Below, piece by piece: positions 1-8,891 of a stretch of DNA of 36,058 nt (positions are counted from its first letter, which is position 1; each line of letters starts with the position of its first letter). Position numbers and translations under genes: made by a program. The notes beneath the pieces are model-generated. The model saw only the letters and a list, made by a program, of their open reading frames with translations, made no database searches and was not told where the DNA came from. The DNA is from Parabacteroides sp. (GTDB lineage Bacteria > Bacteroidota > Bacteroidia > Bacteroidales > Tannerellaceae), in the NCBI GenBank assembly GCA_018054455.1, contig JAGPJL010000012.1, positions 1 through 36,058 of the forward strand. The letters are read 5' to 3'.

Positions 1-590
1 CCACCGGTTTTACGCATACCGGTTATTTCGTTATCTGCCGTTTGACGTAAATATAATTCGTAAATGTGCTCATTATCCAGGCTATGCGCCATATCGATGA
101 TAATGTGCGCATTGGCATCTTTGGGGAATGTGTAGCGATGCATTCCTACATAAGTAGACGCCGTTAACTCTGCTTTGATTCCTTCTTCTTGTAAATTTAC
201 TTCATAATATCCGGGAGAAGCCTTTTCCTCTTTATGAGAAAATGCCAGCGGTTCGTAGGTATATCCGTCTTTTACGGCTTTGGCTTCTTTGGTTGTTGGA
301 TGAAATAAAATATCGCCCAAATCAATACATCCGGTACCACTTAAATGGGTATGAGAAAATCCAAGTATCGTGGTATCACTATAATGATATCCGGAACATG
401 CATCCCAGTTACCTCTGCGGGTATCCGGACTTAATTGTACTGCTCCAAATGGCACTGTGGCTCCGGGATAGGTATGACCATGAAATCCGGTTCCAATAAA
501 CGGATCCACATAATCGACAGGTTGCTTCTTAACACTGCTGCACGCTATCATCAGGAGAATTAAGCTAATGCTAATTACGTATTTTACCAT
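1..590 (-). CDS. GH92 alpha-mannosidase, N-terminal part (cut by left edge)
   Basis: Reading the minus strand from the ATG at 588-590 gives 196 uninterrupted codons to the window edge. The protein opens with a lipoprotein signal ending in LILLMIAC (Cys17), followed by YVDPFIGTGFHGHTYPGA, VPFGAVQLSPDTR and CSGYHYSDTTILGFSHTHLS. These are the hallmark N-terminal motifs of glycoside hydrolase family 92, calcium-dependent exo-alpha-mannosidases that trim alpha-linked mannose from N-glycans or fungal mannan. The residues after Cys17 (SSVKKQ) lack the acidic run of a Bacteroidetes surface-export signal, so a periplasmic location is inferred. It lies 144 bp downstream of susD on the same strand, with a terminator-like hairpin between them, so it may be co-transcribed by read-through or have its own promoter. 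The exact linkage specificity cannot be told from this fragment. Confidence 0.9.
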   Translation of the reverse strand, partial: MVKYVISISLILLMIACSSVKKQPVDYVDPFIGTGFHGHTYPGATVPFGAVQLSPDTRRGNWDACSGYHYSDTTILGFSHTHLSGTGCIDLGDILFHPTTKEAKAVKDGYTYEPLAFSHKEEKASPGYYEVNLQEEGIKAELTASTYVGMHRYTFPKDANAHIIIDMAHSLDNEHIYELYLRQTADNEITGMRKTG

Positions 591-659
591 GTTTATAATT
601 TAATTTCTTTCTATATAATAAGTACAATCAGACAGCAAAAACCACCTAGCCGAACTCTG

Positions 660-709
660 TAAAAAAACAAAGAGGGCAGCCCCCAACAAATGTGAGCCAC
701 CCTCCTCTT
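660..709 (-). terminator. Terminator-like hairpin after susD
   Basis: On the minus strand a G/C-rich imperfect stem (AGAGG pairing with CCTCT, with a small bulge and further GC/GU pairs) is followed by a T-rich run of TTTGTTTTTTT. It lies between susD and the GH92 gene and may reduce transcription into GH92. The stem is imperfect, so the call is moderate. Confidence 0.6.
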
Positions 710-734
710 CTAGAATTTTTTGGATCAATTCTAA

Positions 735-2390
735 TTAATAGCCTGTATTCTGCTTTAAAGCTCCCTGAGCTTTAATCACTTCATTTAGTTCGTAAGGAAG
801 AACACAATCCTTTGCATCATATGTCTTAGCTGCCATAATCTGCATCACGCCTTTATATGTCTTACCGTTAATTGTCATTACTGTTCCATTTACTTCATCA
901 ATAGCTGAAGCAGCATTTGAACGGTCAACATGCTTTATACCATGTTTGGAAGCTTCAAGCATTGTTTTTGCAACCGGATACTTGGCAGCCCAACGCTTCA
1001 GGTCCATCACACGGTCAGTGTATTCTCCTGCCAATTCGCAACGACGTTCGTGCATCAAATCTGCAATTGTTGCATTTGTATAAGGCTCGCCCATTCCGGC
1101 ACGTTTAGCAATACGATTCAAAACCGTTGCAGCTTCTGTTCCTTTATTCTGCTCAATCAACGCCTCAGCTTTGAATAGCAACATTTCGGCGAAGCGCATG
1201 ATAGGAACATTTAAATCCGTTGTAGGGCGGTCACCATTAGGAGAAACCTTGTCCGAAATACCTGCTCCTGACTTTGAATCAACAGATCCATAAGTAAATG
1301 GTTCCATATATTTTTTAAAGTGGAAACCACACTCAAGGTCTGCCGTTGAATAGAACTTGCGATTCTCTCCAAAGAATACAAACGGATCACCATACTGCAT
1401 GATTGTTGCACCGCGACGAGCATCATTCTCATCATATTCGGCCCACAATTCAAGGGTTGGTTTAAAGTTACCCCAGCCATTATAACGACCCCAACCTTTG
1501 TTGTCGAGCATAATTCCCGGGAAAATACTACCAGCCAATGTAGAACCTGATGAGTTTACCGACCAGATATATTCTTTACTCCATTCCTGAGCAATAGTAA
1601 ATACATCCGAAAAGTTATCCAATAACCCACGACCACCTTCTGTTTCAAGTTGATCTACCAATGCAGGTATTTTACTCCATTGAGAAGCATCATGCTGTGC
1701 CCAGTAAGCATAGACTTTAACCTTCAAAGCAATAGCTGCATCTTTAGACGCACGTCCATAATCGGCTGTTCCGTAATTTTTGAAGTAAGGTAAAAGTTCG
1801 ATCGCTTTATCAAGATCTTCAATAATCAAACTGTAATTATCCATTACTGTTGCACGTTGTTCAGGTATTTTGGTAACATATGGATCGAAATCTTCATAGC
1901 GATCAAAAGGAACACCATTGTCCACACGGCCATAGCGGTACGCAATCATAAAATGAGAAAACGCACGCATAAAATAAGCTTCACCAATACGGTTCTTAAT
2001 AGTTGCAGTAGGACTGCTCATTTTAAGTCCATGGTAAACCACATTATTTGCTGCCGAATTCATTTCGTACATCATACGGTAAATATCCTTAATACTTCCT
2101 TCTGTTGTACCATCCATGTTGAGGTTGGCAAGATTCATCTGAGCATTACCTCTGGCTCTGGAAAAGAAGATATCGTCCGAAGCTCCTTGTTCCCAGAACA
2201 AGTTACGTCCCCAGGTTTCTTCCTTACTCATATTTCCGTAAACGGCCTCCATTGCATCGGAATAATCTTTATCCGACTGCCAGAAATTTGATTCATTCGG
2301 GGTTCCTTCAGGCTTTACATCCAACCAGCTATCGCAGGAAGAAAACATCAGTGAAGAAAGCGCCACTATTGATAATATTCTTAATTTCAT
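735..2390 (-). CDS. SusD/RagB family glycan-binding outer-membrane lipoprotein
   Basis: This 551-residue protein is the surface glycan-binding partner that caps a SusC-type TonB-dependent transporter. It starts with a lipoprotein signal (LMFSSC, Cys19) followed by the typical SusD opening DSWLDVKPEGTPNESNFWQS. TPR-like helices include the segment around RIGEAYFMRAFSHFMIAYRYG. The C-terminal part carries the usual VPIMRFAEMLLFKAEALIE and HERRCELAGEYTDRVMDLKRW motifs. It begins 24 bp downstream of the susC stop, so the two are almost certainly co-transcribed. Its ligand cannot be read from sequence; the GH92 gene downstream suggests alpha-mannose-containing glycans. Confidence 0.95.
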   Translation of the reverse strand: MKLRILSIVALSSLMFSSCDSWLDVKPEGTPNESNFWQSDKDYSDAMEAVYGNMSKEETWGRNLFWEQGASDDIFFSRARGNAQMNLANLNMDGTTEGSIKDIYRMMYEMNSAANNVVYHGLKMSSPTATIKNRIGEAYFMRAFSHFMIAYRYGRVDNGVPFDRYEDFDPYVTKIPEQRATVMDNYSLIIEDLDKAIELLPYFKNYGTADYGRASKDAAIALKVKVYAYWAQHDASQWSKIPALVDQLETEGGRGLLDNFSDVFTIAQEWSKEYIWSVNSSGSTLAGSIFPGIMLDNKGWGRYNGWGNFKPTLELWAEYDENDARRGATIMQYGDPFVFFGENRKFYSTADLECGFHFKKYMEPFTYGSVDSKSGAGISDKVSPNGDRPTTDLNVPIMRFAEMLLFKAEALIEQNKGTEAATVLNRIAKRAGMGEPYTNATIADLMHERRCELAGEYTDRVMDLKRWAAKYPVAKTMLEASKHGIKHVDRSNAASAIDEVNGTVMTINGKTYKGVMQIMAAKTYDAKDCVLPYELNEVIKAQGALKQNTGY

Positions 2391-2414
2391 CGTTTTATTC
2401 TTTTAAAGGAGTTA

Positions 2415-5400
2415 TCAAAATTTTAGTTTAACACCAATTGAGTATGTTCTGGATACCGGATACTGACCCATATCAAGGCCAATTCCACCCTCGTCAGAAT
2501 TTGAGACTCCCACCTCAGGATCTATACCCGAATAAGAAGTAAAGGTAGCCAGGTTATCAACACTCAGAGTTACGTCCAGCGTACTCTTGCGATCTGACAG
2601 ATAAGCACACTTTCTGAATAAATTGGTAAATGAATAACCCAACGAAACATTTTTTATACGCAAATAGTCTCCGTCCTCCAAATAGTAATCTGAATTAGTT
2701 GAGAAGTTTCCATTTTTATCTGAAGCTGATATCCGGGGAACTTCATCATTAGGTCCGTTCAATGCTTTCAAAATATCTCTTGAGCGGTTAAAACTGCTCA
2801 ATGATTCATTCAGCGTTGTAAATTTATAGGCATTGAACAATTTAACTCCCCCCACACCTTGTAACATCATATTAAAGGTAAAGTTATTCCAATTCAACCC
2901 TCCTGACAACGAATAAGTGACTTTTGGCATACCATTTCCCATAAAGATACGGTCTTCGCTACCAATAGAACCATTTCCATCTTCGTCGATAAACTTAAGA
3001 TCGCCCACCTGAGCATTCGGTTGAATCTTCTTTCCTTCGCTATTTACGTAAGCATCTACTTCCGATTGTGTTTTAAATACGCCTTCCGACTGAATCAGGT
3101 AGAAAGAATAAAGAGGTTGTCCTTCTTCCGAACGGAACGGACTTAAATCTTTGTAAGTTCCGCCATCTGTCCAAACTGGTTTTTTACCATTTGCATCAGC
3201 CTTGCCAATATTATGTACGCGGTTCTTTAAAGTAGCCATATTTGCGCTTACCCAATAATTTACTTTTCCTACCCGATCGTTCCATGTTGCAGCAACTTCA
3301 AATCCACTATTATGGATTTCGCCTTCGTTAACCAACATCGGACTGATACCAATATTTGAAGTCCAGCCGGTATCCTGTTCTTTAATCAAGTCCATAGTTT
3401 TCTTTGCAAAATAATCCGCATTAATACTTAAGCGATTATTAAACAAAGACATATCAATACCTAAGTCTAACTGTTCTGAAGTTTCCCAGGTAAGAAGGGG
3501 ATTGTAACCAACAGATGTATATTTACCAATTGCAATAGGATTGTTTATTCCCACCTGGCTACCAACATCACCACCACCAAGTATATATGAAGTTAAAGTA
3601 GGATAACCATATCCTCTGGAAATAGAACCTAAATTACCAATACGACCCCAACTTGCACGTAATTTCAACGTATTCAATACATCCGACTTCGGCATAAAAG
3701 GCTCGGAAGTAACCTTCCAGGCAACTGTTGCAGAAGGGAAATCTCCGTATTTCTGTCCTTGAGGCAAACGACCGGCATAGTCACGACGCCAAGATCCAGT
3801 AACAAAGTAACGGTCGGCCCAGCTATAAGAGGCACGTCCTACAAAAGAAACATTTCTATCTTTAAGGTATTGATCAGATGCAGGATCGAATGTTCCAGCC
3901 TGTGAAAAATACATCAATGACTGATCCTCATTTTCAAAATCGCGACCTACTACTTTAAACTTTCTGTAACCATATTCCGTTGCAGTTGTAGAAGCCATCA
4001 ACCCAAGATTGTGACGGTTAAAAATGCGGTCGTATGTAAGCGTATTTTCAAAATTCCAGTCAGTGCTACGGCTGCTCGTGTACTCCAATGAGTTTCTGTC
4101 CGATGGTTTGCCCGGCTCAAGTCGTCTAACTGAATAATATTTTTGAAAATAGTTTTCAAGCTTATAAGTAAAACGAGATGTAAAATTCAGACCTTTAATT
4201 GGTTCCATAATATCAAGGAACGTAGAGGTCGTTAATGTAGAATTATGATTATTATTGAATGCCGCTTTTAATGAACGGACAGGATTGATTGCATCTCCGT
4301 GAATATCGGCAAAGTTACTTCCGTATTTATCGATATACGCCTGATCGCTTGGAGCAGTTCCACCATAAGATCCATCGGAATTATAAACTTCTGCATTACG
4401 CGGCATCATCAAAGCAGATAAGATAACACCAGATTCGGCACTTGAAGTATTTGCGCCTCTGGTTTGAGTATCTAACCAGCTGAAATCTTCGCGGATCCGA
4501 ACGTACTTATTCAACTTGTACATTGAGTTTAAACGTGCGGTTACACTCTTATTGTAGGTATTGATCAACGTTCCCTGACGGTCAGAATATTCAAGTGAAG
4601 CACGATTTGAGAAATCTTCGGTACCTCCTGACAGTGCAACATTGTGTCGTTGGAAAGGAGCTGTTCTAAAAATAGCATCGATCCAGTTGGTGCGAGTCTC
4701 TCCTATATATGGATTCTTCGTCACATCCCAGCCACTCGGTAAATTAGCCTCTCCTCCCAATGCTTGAGCACGAACCAAACGTTCTTCTTCAATTGTCAGA
4801 GATTGCGGAAGGTTAGTTGCCGCAGCATAACCAGTAACCACACTGTAATCGATTGATGTTTTACCCGGAGCTGCTTGTTTTGTTGTTACCAGGATAACAC
4901 CGGCTGAACCAGCATACGCTCCGTAGATAGCAGCAGAAGCAGCATCTTTCAAAACAGTCATGGATGTTACATCACTAAAATTAAAAGGAGCACCCGGAAC
5001 ACCGTCTACAACATATAAAGGAGATTCACCATTACGAGATCCCATACCACGAATGGTTATGCTTGGTTTAGAATCTGGGTGACCACCATTAGATACGACC
5101 GTAACCCCCGGAACTTGTCCCTGCAACATTTCTTCTGCACTTGAAATTGGACGATCCTGAAGTCTCTCTACATTAGCAATAGTAGCAACAGCCGCAGAAA
5201 GGTCTCCCTTTTTCATTTTGCCGTAACCTACCACAATTACTTCATCCAATTTCTGGGTGTCTTCCTTCAACAGCACATTTACTGTACTTTTTCCAGCAAC
5301 AGAAACTTCTTGAGGAATATACCCAATATAGCTAATAACTAAAACACCGTTCTGAGGTACTTCAAGTTGGAAATCACCATCTAATCCTGTGATAACCCCA

Positions 5401-5876
5401 TTCGTTGTTCCTTTAACTACCACATTGGCTCCAATAATTGGTTCTCCCATGGCATCTTTTACAACTCCGGCAACCTTCCTTGAGTTTTGTTGGGCAACAG
5501 TTGTTTTAGCTGTTTTACTTACAGATGTACGATAAAGAACAACAATTTTATCCTCTATCTTATATGAAATACCTGTACCAGCGAAAACCTGGTCTAAAAT
5601 AGACTCAATGTTTTCGTTCTTTGCATTTAGTGAAATGTTATTCACATTTAAAGCATCCAAAGACGTGTCATAAGAAAATGCAATTTCAGTTTGCTCTTTC
5701 AATGATTTTACCACGTTCTTTAACGTCGCATTCTTAAGATAAAGCTCGACATCGAACTTTTGATTGAAAACACTGGACTTCGAGGGGGCAGCTTCAGCTC
5801 CCGCAACCATACAGCATAGCGAAATCCCTACACACGCGTGTTTAATAGAGAATAGCAGGTTTTTCTTTTTGTTCAT
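2415..5876 (-). CDS. SusC/RagA TonB-dependent transporter with N-terminal STN signalling domain
   Basis: This 1153-residue outer-membrane transporter imports oligosaccharides with its SusD partner. After a signal peptide (through about residue 30), an STN domain spans about 45-115 (FDVELYLKNATLKNVVKSL). A carboxypeptidase-regulatory-like beta-sandwich follows at about 135-205 (GVVKDAMGEPIIGANVVVKG), then the DEVIVVGYG motif at 211-219. The plug domain includes PLYVVDGVPG and MTVLKDAASAAIYG, and the rest is the 22-strand barrel ending in the usual aromatic YSIGVKLKF. The STN domain is the extension that passes an occupancy signal to a FecR-type anti-sigma factor, and a fecR gene and an ECF sigma gene lie directly upstream. 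Bacteroides PULs with this architecture often target host glycans (family knowledge). Confidence 0.96.
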   Translation of the reverse strand: MNKKKNLLFSIKHACVGISLCCMVAGAEAAPSKSSVFNQKFDVELYLKNATLKNVVKSLKEQTEIAFSYDTSLDALNVNNISLNAKNENIESILDQVFAGTGISYKIEDKIVVLYRTSVSKTAKTTVAQQNSRKVAGVVKDAMGEPIIGANVVVKGTTNGVITGLDGDFQLEVPQNGVLVISYIGYIPQEVSVAGKSTVNVLLKEDTQKLDEVIVVGYGKMKKGDLSAAVATIANVERLQDRPISSAEEMLQGQVPGVTVVSNGGHPDSKPSITIRGMGSRNGESPLYVVDGVPGAPFNFSDVTSMTVLKDAASAAIYGAYAGSAGVILVTTKQAAPGKTSIDYSVVTGYAAATNLPQSLTIEEERLVRAQALGGEANLPSGWDVTKNPYIGETRTNWIDAIFRTAPFQRHNVALSGGTEDFSNRASLEYSDRQGTLINTYNKSVTARLNSMYKLNKYVRIREDFSWLDTQTRGANTSSAESGVILSALMMPRNAEVYNSDGSYGGTAPSDQAYIDKYGSNFADIHGDAINPVRSLKAAFNNNHNSTLTTSTFLDIMEPIKGLNFTSRFTYKLENYFQKYYSVRRLEPGKPSDRNSLEYTSSRSTDWNFENTLTYDRIFNRHNLGLMASTTATEYGYRKFKVVGRDFENEDQSLMYFSQAGTFDPASDQYLKDRNVSFVGRASYSWADRYFVTGSWRRDYAGRLPQGQKYGDFPSATVAWKVTSEPFMPKSDVLNTLKLRASWGRIGNLGSISRGYGYPTLTSYILGGGDVGSQVGINNPIAIGKYTSVGYNPLLTWETSEQLDLGIDMSLFNNRLSINADYFAKKTMDLIKEQDTGWTSNIGISPMLVNEGEIHNSGFEVAATWNDRVGKVNYWVSANMATLKNRVHNIGKADANGKKPVWTDGGTYKDLSPFRSEEGQPLYSFYLIQSEGVFKTQSEVDAYVNSEGKKIQPNAQVGDLKFIDEDGNGSIGSEDRIFMGNGMPKVTYSLSGGLNWNNFTFNMMLQGVGGVKLFNAYKFTTLNESLSSFNRSRDILKALNGPNDEVPRISASDKNGNFSTNSDYYLEDGDYLRIKNVSLGYSFTNLFRKCAYLSDRKSTLDVTLSVDNLATFTSYSGIDPEVGVSNSDEGGIGLDMGQYPVSRTYSIGVKLKF

Positions 5877-6246
5877 ACTTTTTTTTTACAATTTAGATTA
5901 ACACTTCGCAATATTCAGTTGTATTATTTTAGATTCATACATTTTCCAACAATCACGTTAATGTTGGTTTGAACAATGCATCGCGTTAGTTTTTTCTATA
6001 TTATGAATTAATAAAATCAGACTAACAAGCACTAAATTCTTTTACATCCATGAATCTATGCTTTCATCCATTCAGCCTTCTTTTCTCTGCAATAATCTAT
6101 AGCTTTATTGCGATACAAAAATACAGGCTTCATGTTTCAGCATAATGTTTCAAATAATACAGACCAATGAATATGATATCTCAAACAAATTACAATACAG
6201 ATTCAACCTCTGATGCTGGTAAACAATCCATACTATAAATTCTGTT
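5877..6246 (-). other. 370-bp AT-rich gene-free leader upstream of susC
   Basis: No gene is supported between the fecR stop and the susC start. On the minus strand a -7-like TATTTTTG lies at 6116-6123, which would give a leader of more than 200 nt. A small inverted repeat, CCAACA (5946-5951) with TGTTGG (5962-5967), lies within that leader. The region presumably holds the promoter read by the neighbouring ECF sigma factor, but I cannot define its -35/-10 by eye. Confidence 0.4.
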
Positions 6247-7212
6247 TTATTTCACTTTACAATTTAATCCTGTCATATATTGCAGCATACGAATTGCCTC
6301 TTCCGCTCCTTCATCTTTCTTATAGGTGAAATTATAACGGTGATTTCTTAAATGGACAGAATCGATTTGTATACTTATTTTATAAGTTTCTTCCAGGCTT
6401 TTCACTATATCCTGTATAGTTACATTATTCATGGAAACTAATCCATAGCGCCACGATGTATATTCGTTTACAGCAACATTACGTACTTCCAGATCTTTTG
6501 TTCCTGGTGTATATATTGCCTGCTGTCCGGGACGCAGCGTAATTAAATTCTGACCTTCCGTTGTTTGCAGCTGTATCTTTCCGGATTCAAGCACTGTGTT
6601 TGCCAGAAAGCTGTCTTTATACGAATTTATATTAAAGGATGTACCCAACACTTTTACCCGGAAAGAAGACGTTTTTACTATAAATGGATGAGTGGCATCT
6701 TTAGTAACTTCAAAGAAAGCTTCACCGTCGAGGATTACCTCTCTACGTTCTCCTGTAAATTTCTCAGGGTATGTAAGCGATGTTTTGCTATTAAGCCAAA
6801 CTTTAGTACCATCTGAGAGTATGATTGTTTTAATATCATTGGAATTTGTCGTTACATACGCCTCGTGCGACGATATGTTATGCTTATCATTAATTAGGTA
6901 AGTCAGCGGAAGCATAATAAGAAAGACTACTGCAGCTGCATAAGCAATCCATTTTTTATTATATGTAAAAAATGAAACACGTCTATTCTTGGGTAAAGAT
7001 TGGTCGATCTTATTATTAATTTCAAGGAGGGCATTTTCTATTTTAATCGGACCAACCGGGCTTCCTGCATGCTGAACAGCCGACCAGATAGCTTTCATTT
7101 CAAAGAATATTTTTTTATTATCCTCCGAAACAGTCAACCATTCAAGCAATTCGAGTTCTTCGGCTCTTGACGCTTGTCCTGACAAATATTTATATATAAG
7201 TTGTTCGTTCAT
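6247..7212 (-). CDS. FecR-family anti-sigma factor
   Basis: This 321-residue inner-membrane protein matches the Bacteroidetes FecR architecture. A cytoplasmic sigma-binding N-terminus (MNEQLIYKYLSGQASRAEELELLEWL) is followed by one membrane segment at about 88-107 (WIAYAAAVVFLIMLPLTYLI). The periplasmic FecR domain lies at about 115-215 (IILSDGTKVWLNSKTSLTYPE, GEAFFEVTKD), and a C-terminal DUF4974-like segment follows (NNVTIQDIVKSLEETYKI). It should hold the upstream-encoded ECF sigma factor until the STN domain of SusC reports substrate. It lies between the sigma gene (85-bp gap) and susC (370-bp gap) on the same strand, the usual order for such systems. Confidence 0.95.
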   Translation of the reverse strand: MNEQLIYKYLSGQASRAEELELLEWLTVSEDNKKIFFEMKAIWSAVQHAGSPVGPIKIENALLEINNKIDQSLPKNRRVSFFTYNKKWIAYAAAVVFLIMLPLTYLINDKHNISSHEAYVTTNSNDIKTIILSDGTKVWLNSKTSLTYPEKFTGERREVILDGEAFFEVTKDATHPFIVKTSSFRVKVLGTSFNINSYKDSFLANTVLESGKIQLQTTEGQNLITLRPGQQAIYTPGTKDLEVRNVAVNEYTSWRYGLVSMNNVTIQDIVKSLEETYKISIQIDSVHLRNHRYNFTYKKDEGAEEAIRMLQYMTGLNCKVK

Positions 7213-7297
7213 TCTTTCAGTATTCTCTTAATTCAGGTGTTACGTATAATATACAACCGGGGAAAAGAAATCACCTAGTCAAAATGAAAATATTTTA

Positions 7298-7894
7298 TCA
7301 TTTATGTAAAAAATATACAAAAAACAAAAGAAGGGACTTATACATACCTAATTTTAGTCTTAGCTGCTTTAGTGCAGAGTAAATATGATTTTCTACGGTG
7401 CTTACCGAAATTCCCAATTGAATGCCAATCTCTTTATTGGACATATCTCCGAGATAACTTAACGAAAAAACCTCTTTGCATTTGGGAGGAAGAGCATCTA
7501 TCGCTTTCTGAATTTCTTCGCGCAAATCTTTAGAATATAATTTTTGAATAATATCATTTGCATCCGGATCGTAAAAGAGGTATCCCATCTCTTCTATTTG
7601 CTGTTGATAGTCTGTTGAGTATTTCCGGGCGTAGTTTTCTTTTTTCAAGTAATTCAACGATGTATTATAGACAGAACGCAACAAATAACCACGAAAAGAA
7701 TATGAGTCATTTAAGTTTTCTCTGTTTTGCCAAACATTGAGAAAGACATCCTGCACCACATCCTCAGCAGCATCTGCATCCAGAAACAATTCGGCATAGG
7801 AAATCAGTCCTACGTAATGCAATCTGTAAAGTGCATTAAACGCAGCCCTGCTACCAGCCTTAACTTCATTAATCAATAATGAATTATCATCCAT
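7298..7894 (-). CDS. ECF-type RNA polymerase sigma factor
   Basis: This 198-residue protein is a sigma-70 family extracytoplasmic-function factor of the Bacteroides PUL type. Region 2 is seen in AFNALYRLHYVGLISYA and DAAEDVVQDVFLNVWQ. Region 4 is seen in LPPKCKEVFSLSYLGDMSNKEIG followed by the helix-turn-helix ISVSTVENHIYSALKQL. It should direct transcription of the downstream susC/susD genes when released by the FecR partner. The C-terminus ends in a short hydrophobic tail (SLLLFFVYFLHK), which may add membrane or anti-sigma contact. The start is ATG at 7892-7894. It lies 48 bp downstream of the phospholipase gene and could be co-transcribed with it. Confidence 0.95.
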   Translation of the reverse strand: MDDNSLLINEVKAGSRAAFNALYRLHYVGLISYAELFLDADAAEDVVQDVFLNVWQNRENLNDSYSFRGYLLRSVYNTSLNYLKKENYARKYSTDYQQQIEEMGYLFYDPDANDIIQKLYSKDLREEIQKAIDALPPKCKEVFSLSYLGDMSNKEIGIQLGISVSTVENHIYSALKQLRLKLGMYKSLLLFFVYFLHK

Positions 7895-7942
7895 TTATGT
7901 TCAGTTTCTAAAACAAATTCAATTTATACAATCTGGAATAAA

Positions 7943-8776
7943 TCAATAAAAACTAAAATCCTGTGGTTTGATAACAAAGCCTATACGTAATTTGCTTTGA
8001 AACTGTTTGTATTCCAACAGTCCTTCTCCATAACCATTATAATATTGCAGGAAAATATATTGGTTGTCACGGGGATTGAACTTATATCCAACTTCAAGTG
8101 TAGTATTGAAGTTCAAATCCCAACCTTTTCTTTTATTTAATATAACAGCCGCATTAAACTTGCGGTTGTCTGTCATGAAGCTGGTGGAAAGCTGACCTAT
8201 ACCATTGTATTTAAGAATATCACGATTGTTGTCACTATCAATAATTGGTATACATGTTTTAAATTGCATTTCTACATTTTTATGCATCAGAACAGCCACT
8301 GCCAGGGTCAATTTATTCCAGCTTCGGGACTCCAGGCTATCTTTCCCGTTGGATTCGTGTTCGAGAATAAGAGATCCCTTTCCAATATACTTATTTTTGT
8401 AAATAATAGGACGCATTAAACCGATGCCCGGATTAAAATTCAGATCGCGCATAGGCATCGACTTCTGGAAAACATTCCAAAACGCTTTTTGCGTAAACAT
8501 AATAAATAAGTATGTATCAAAAGGAAGTACCGTTTTAGTAAGTCGCTGGCTGATACTCAACTGAAACTTGGCATCAGAATTCGTAGTCGTAGGTCTTTCT
8601 CCAAGAGTGGTCCCAACAATAAGATAGTTATCTTTATTTAGAGAAAAATAAGGCCTTTTATCCAATTCCCGTCGAACACTGTCCGCGTTAAATCGTTCAT
8701 ACTTATAAACAATAACTTGCGCAGATAGCATGCTACTTGCAAAAAGTGCAATAGAAAACAAAATACTTTTTATCAT
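7943..8776 (-). CDS. pldA: Outer-membrane phospholipase A (OMPLA/PldA-like)
   Basis: This 277-residue protein has a signal peptide (MIKSILFSIALFASSMLSAQ) and a 12-strand-barrel-like pattern of alternating hydrophobic strands. It shows the OMPLA signatures YFSLNKDNYLIVGT, KFQLSISQRL, FTQKAFWNVF and the active-site stretch LEHESNGKDSLESRSWNKL. His140, Ser142 and Asn154 have the same spacing (2 and 12) as the E. coli PldA His-Ser-Asn triad. The later segments YNGIGQL and YYNGYGEGLLEY also match the family. It should hydrolyse phospholipids that reach the outer leaflet, maintaining lipid asymmetry. It lies upstream of the ECF sigma gene on the same strand; whether that is functional or incidental is unknown. 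Confidence 0.9.
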   Translation of the reverse strand: MIKSILFSIALFASSMLSAQVIVYKYERFNADSVRRELDKRPYFSLNKDNYLIVGTTLGERPTTTNSDAKFQLSISQRLTKTVLPFDTYLFIMFTQKAFWNVFQKSMPMRDLNFNPGIGLMRPIIYKNKYIGKGSLILEHESNGKDSLESRSWNKLTLAVAVLMHKNVEMQFKTCIPIIDSDNNRDILKYNGIGQLSTSFMTDNRKFNAAVILNKRKGWDLNFNTTLEVGYKFNPRDNQYIFLQYYNGYGEGLLEYKQFQSKLRIGFVIKPQDFSFY

Positions 8777-8838
8777 AACCGAATTCTAACCTTTATTTTC
8801 TACCCTCTATCATTCATTATGAGCCATACAAGAGAATG

Positions 8839-8846
8839 CAAAAATA
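8839..8846 (-). promoter_or_regulatory. Bacteroidetes -7 element for the phospholipase gene
   Basis: The minus strand reads TATTTTTG, fitting TAnnTTTG, 62 nt upstream of the ATG at 8774-8776. No clear -33 TTTG was found at the right spacing. Confidence 0.45.
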
Positions 8847-8878
8847 CACAAAAACCTGCACACTTCTCAATTTTTCCA

Positions 8879-8886
8879 TATCTTTG
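8879..8886 (+). promoter_or_regulatory. Bacteroidetes -7 element immediately before the MutS-family gene
   Basis: TATCTTTG fits TAnnTTTG and ends only 5 nt before the ATG at 8892. If used, transcription would begin at or next to the A of the start codon, giving a leaderless mRNA. No -33 TTTG is visible. Confidence 0.45.
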
Positions 8887-8891
8887 GCAAC

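Noticed and set aside
242..499. Plus-strand reading frame of 85 codons
   Set aside because: It lies antisense inside the GH92 gene, whose minus-strand translation has strong family motifs; the plus-strand product has none.
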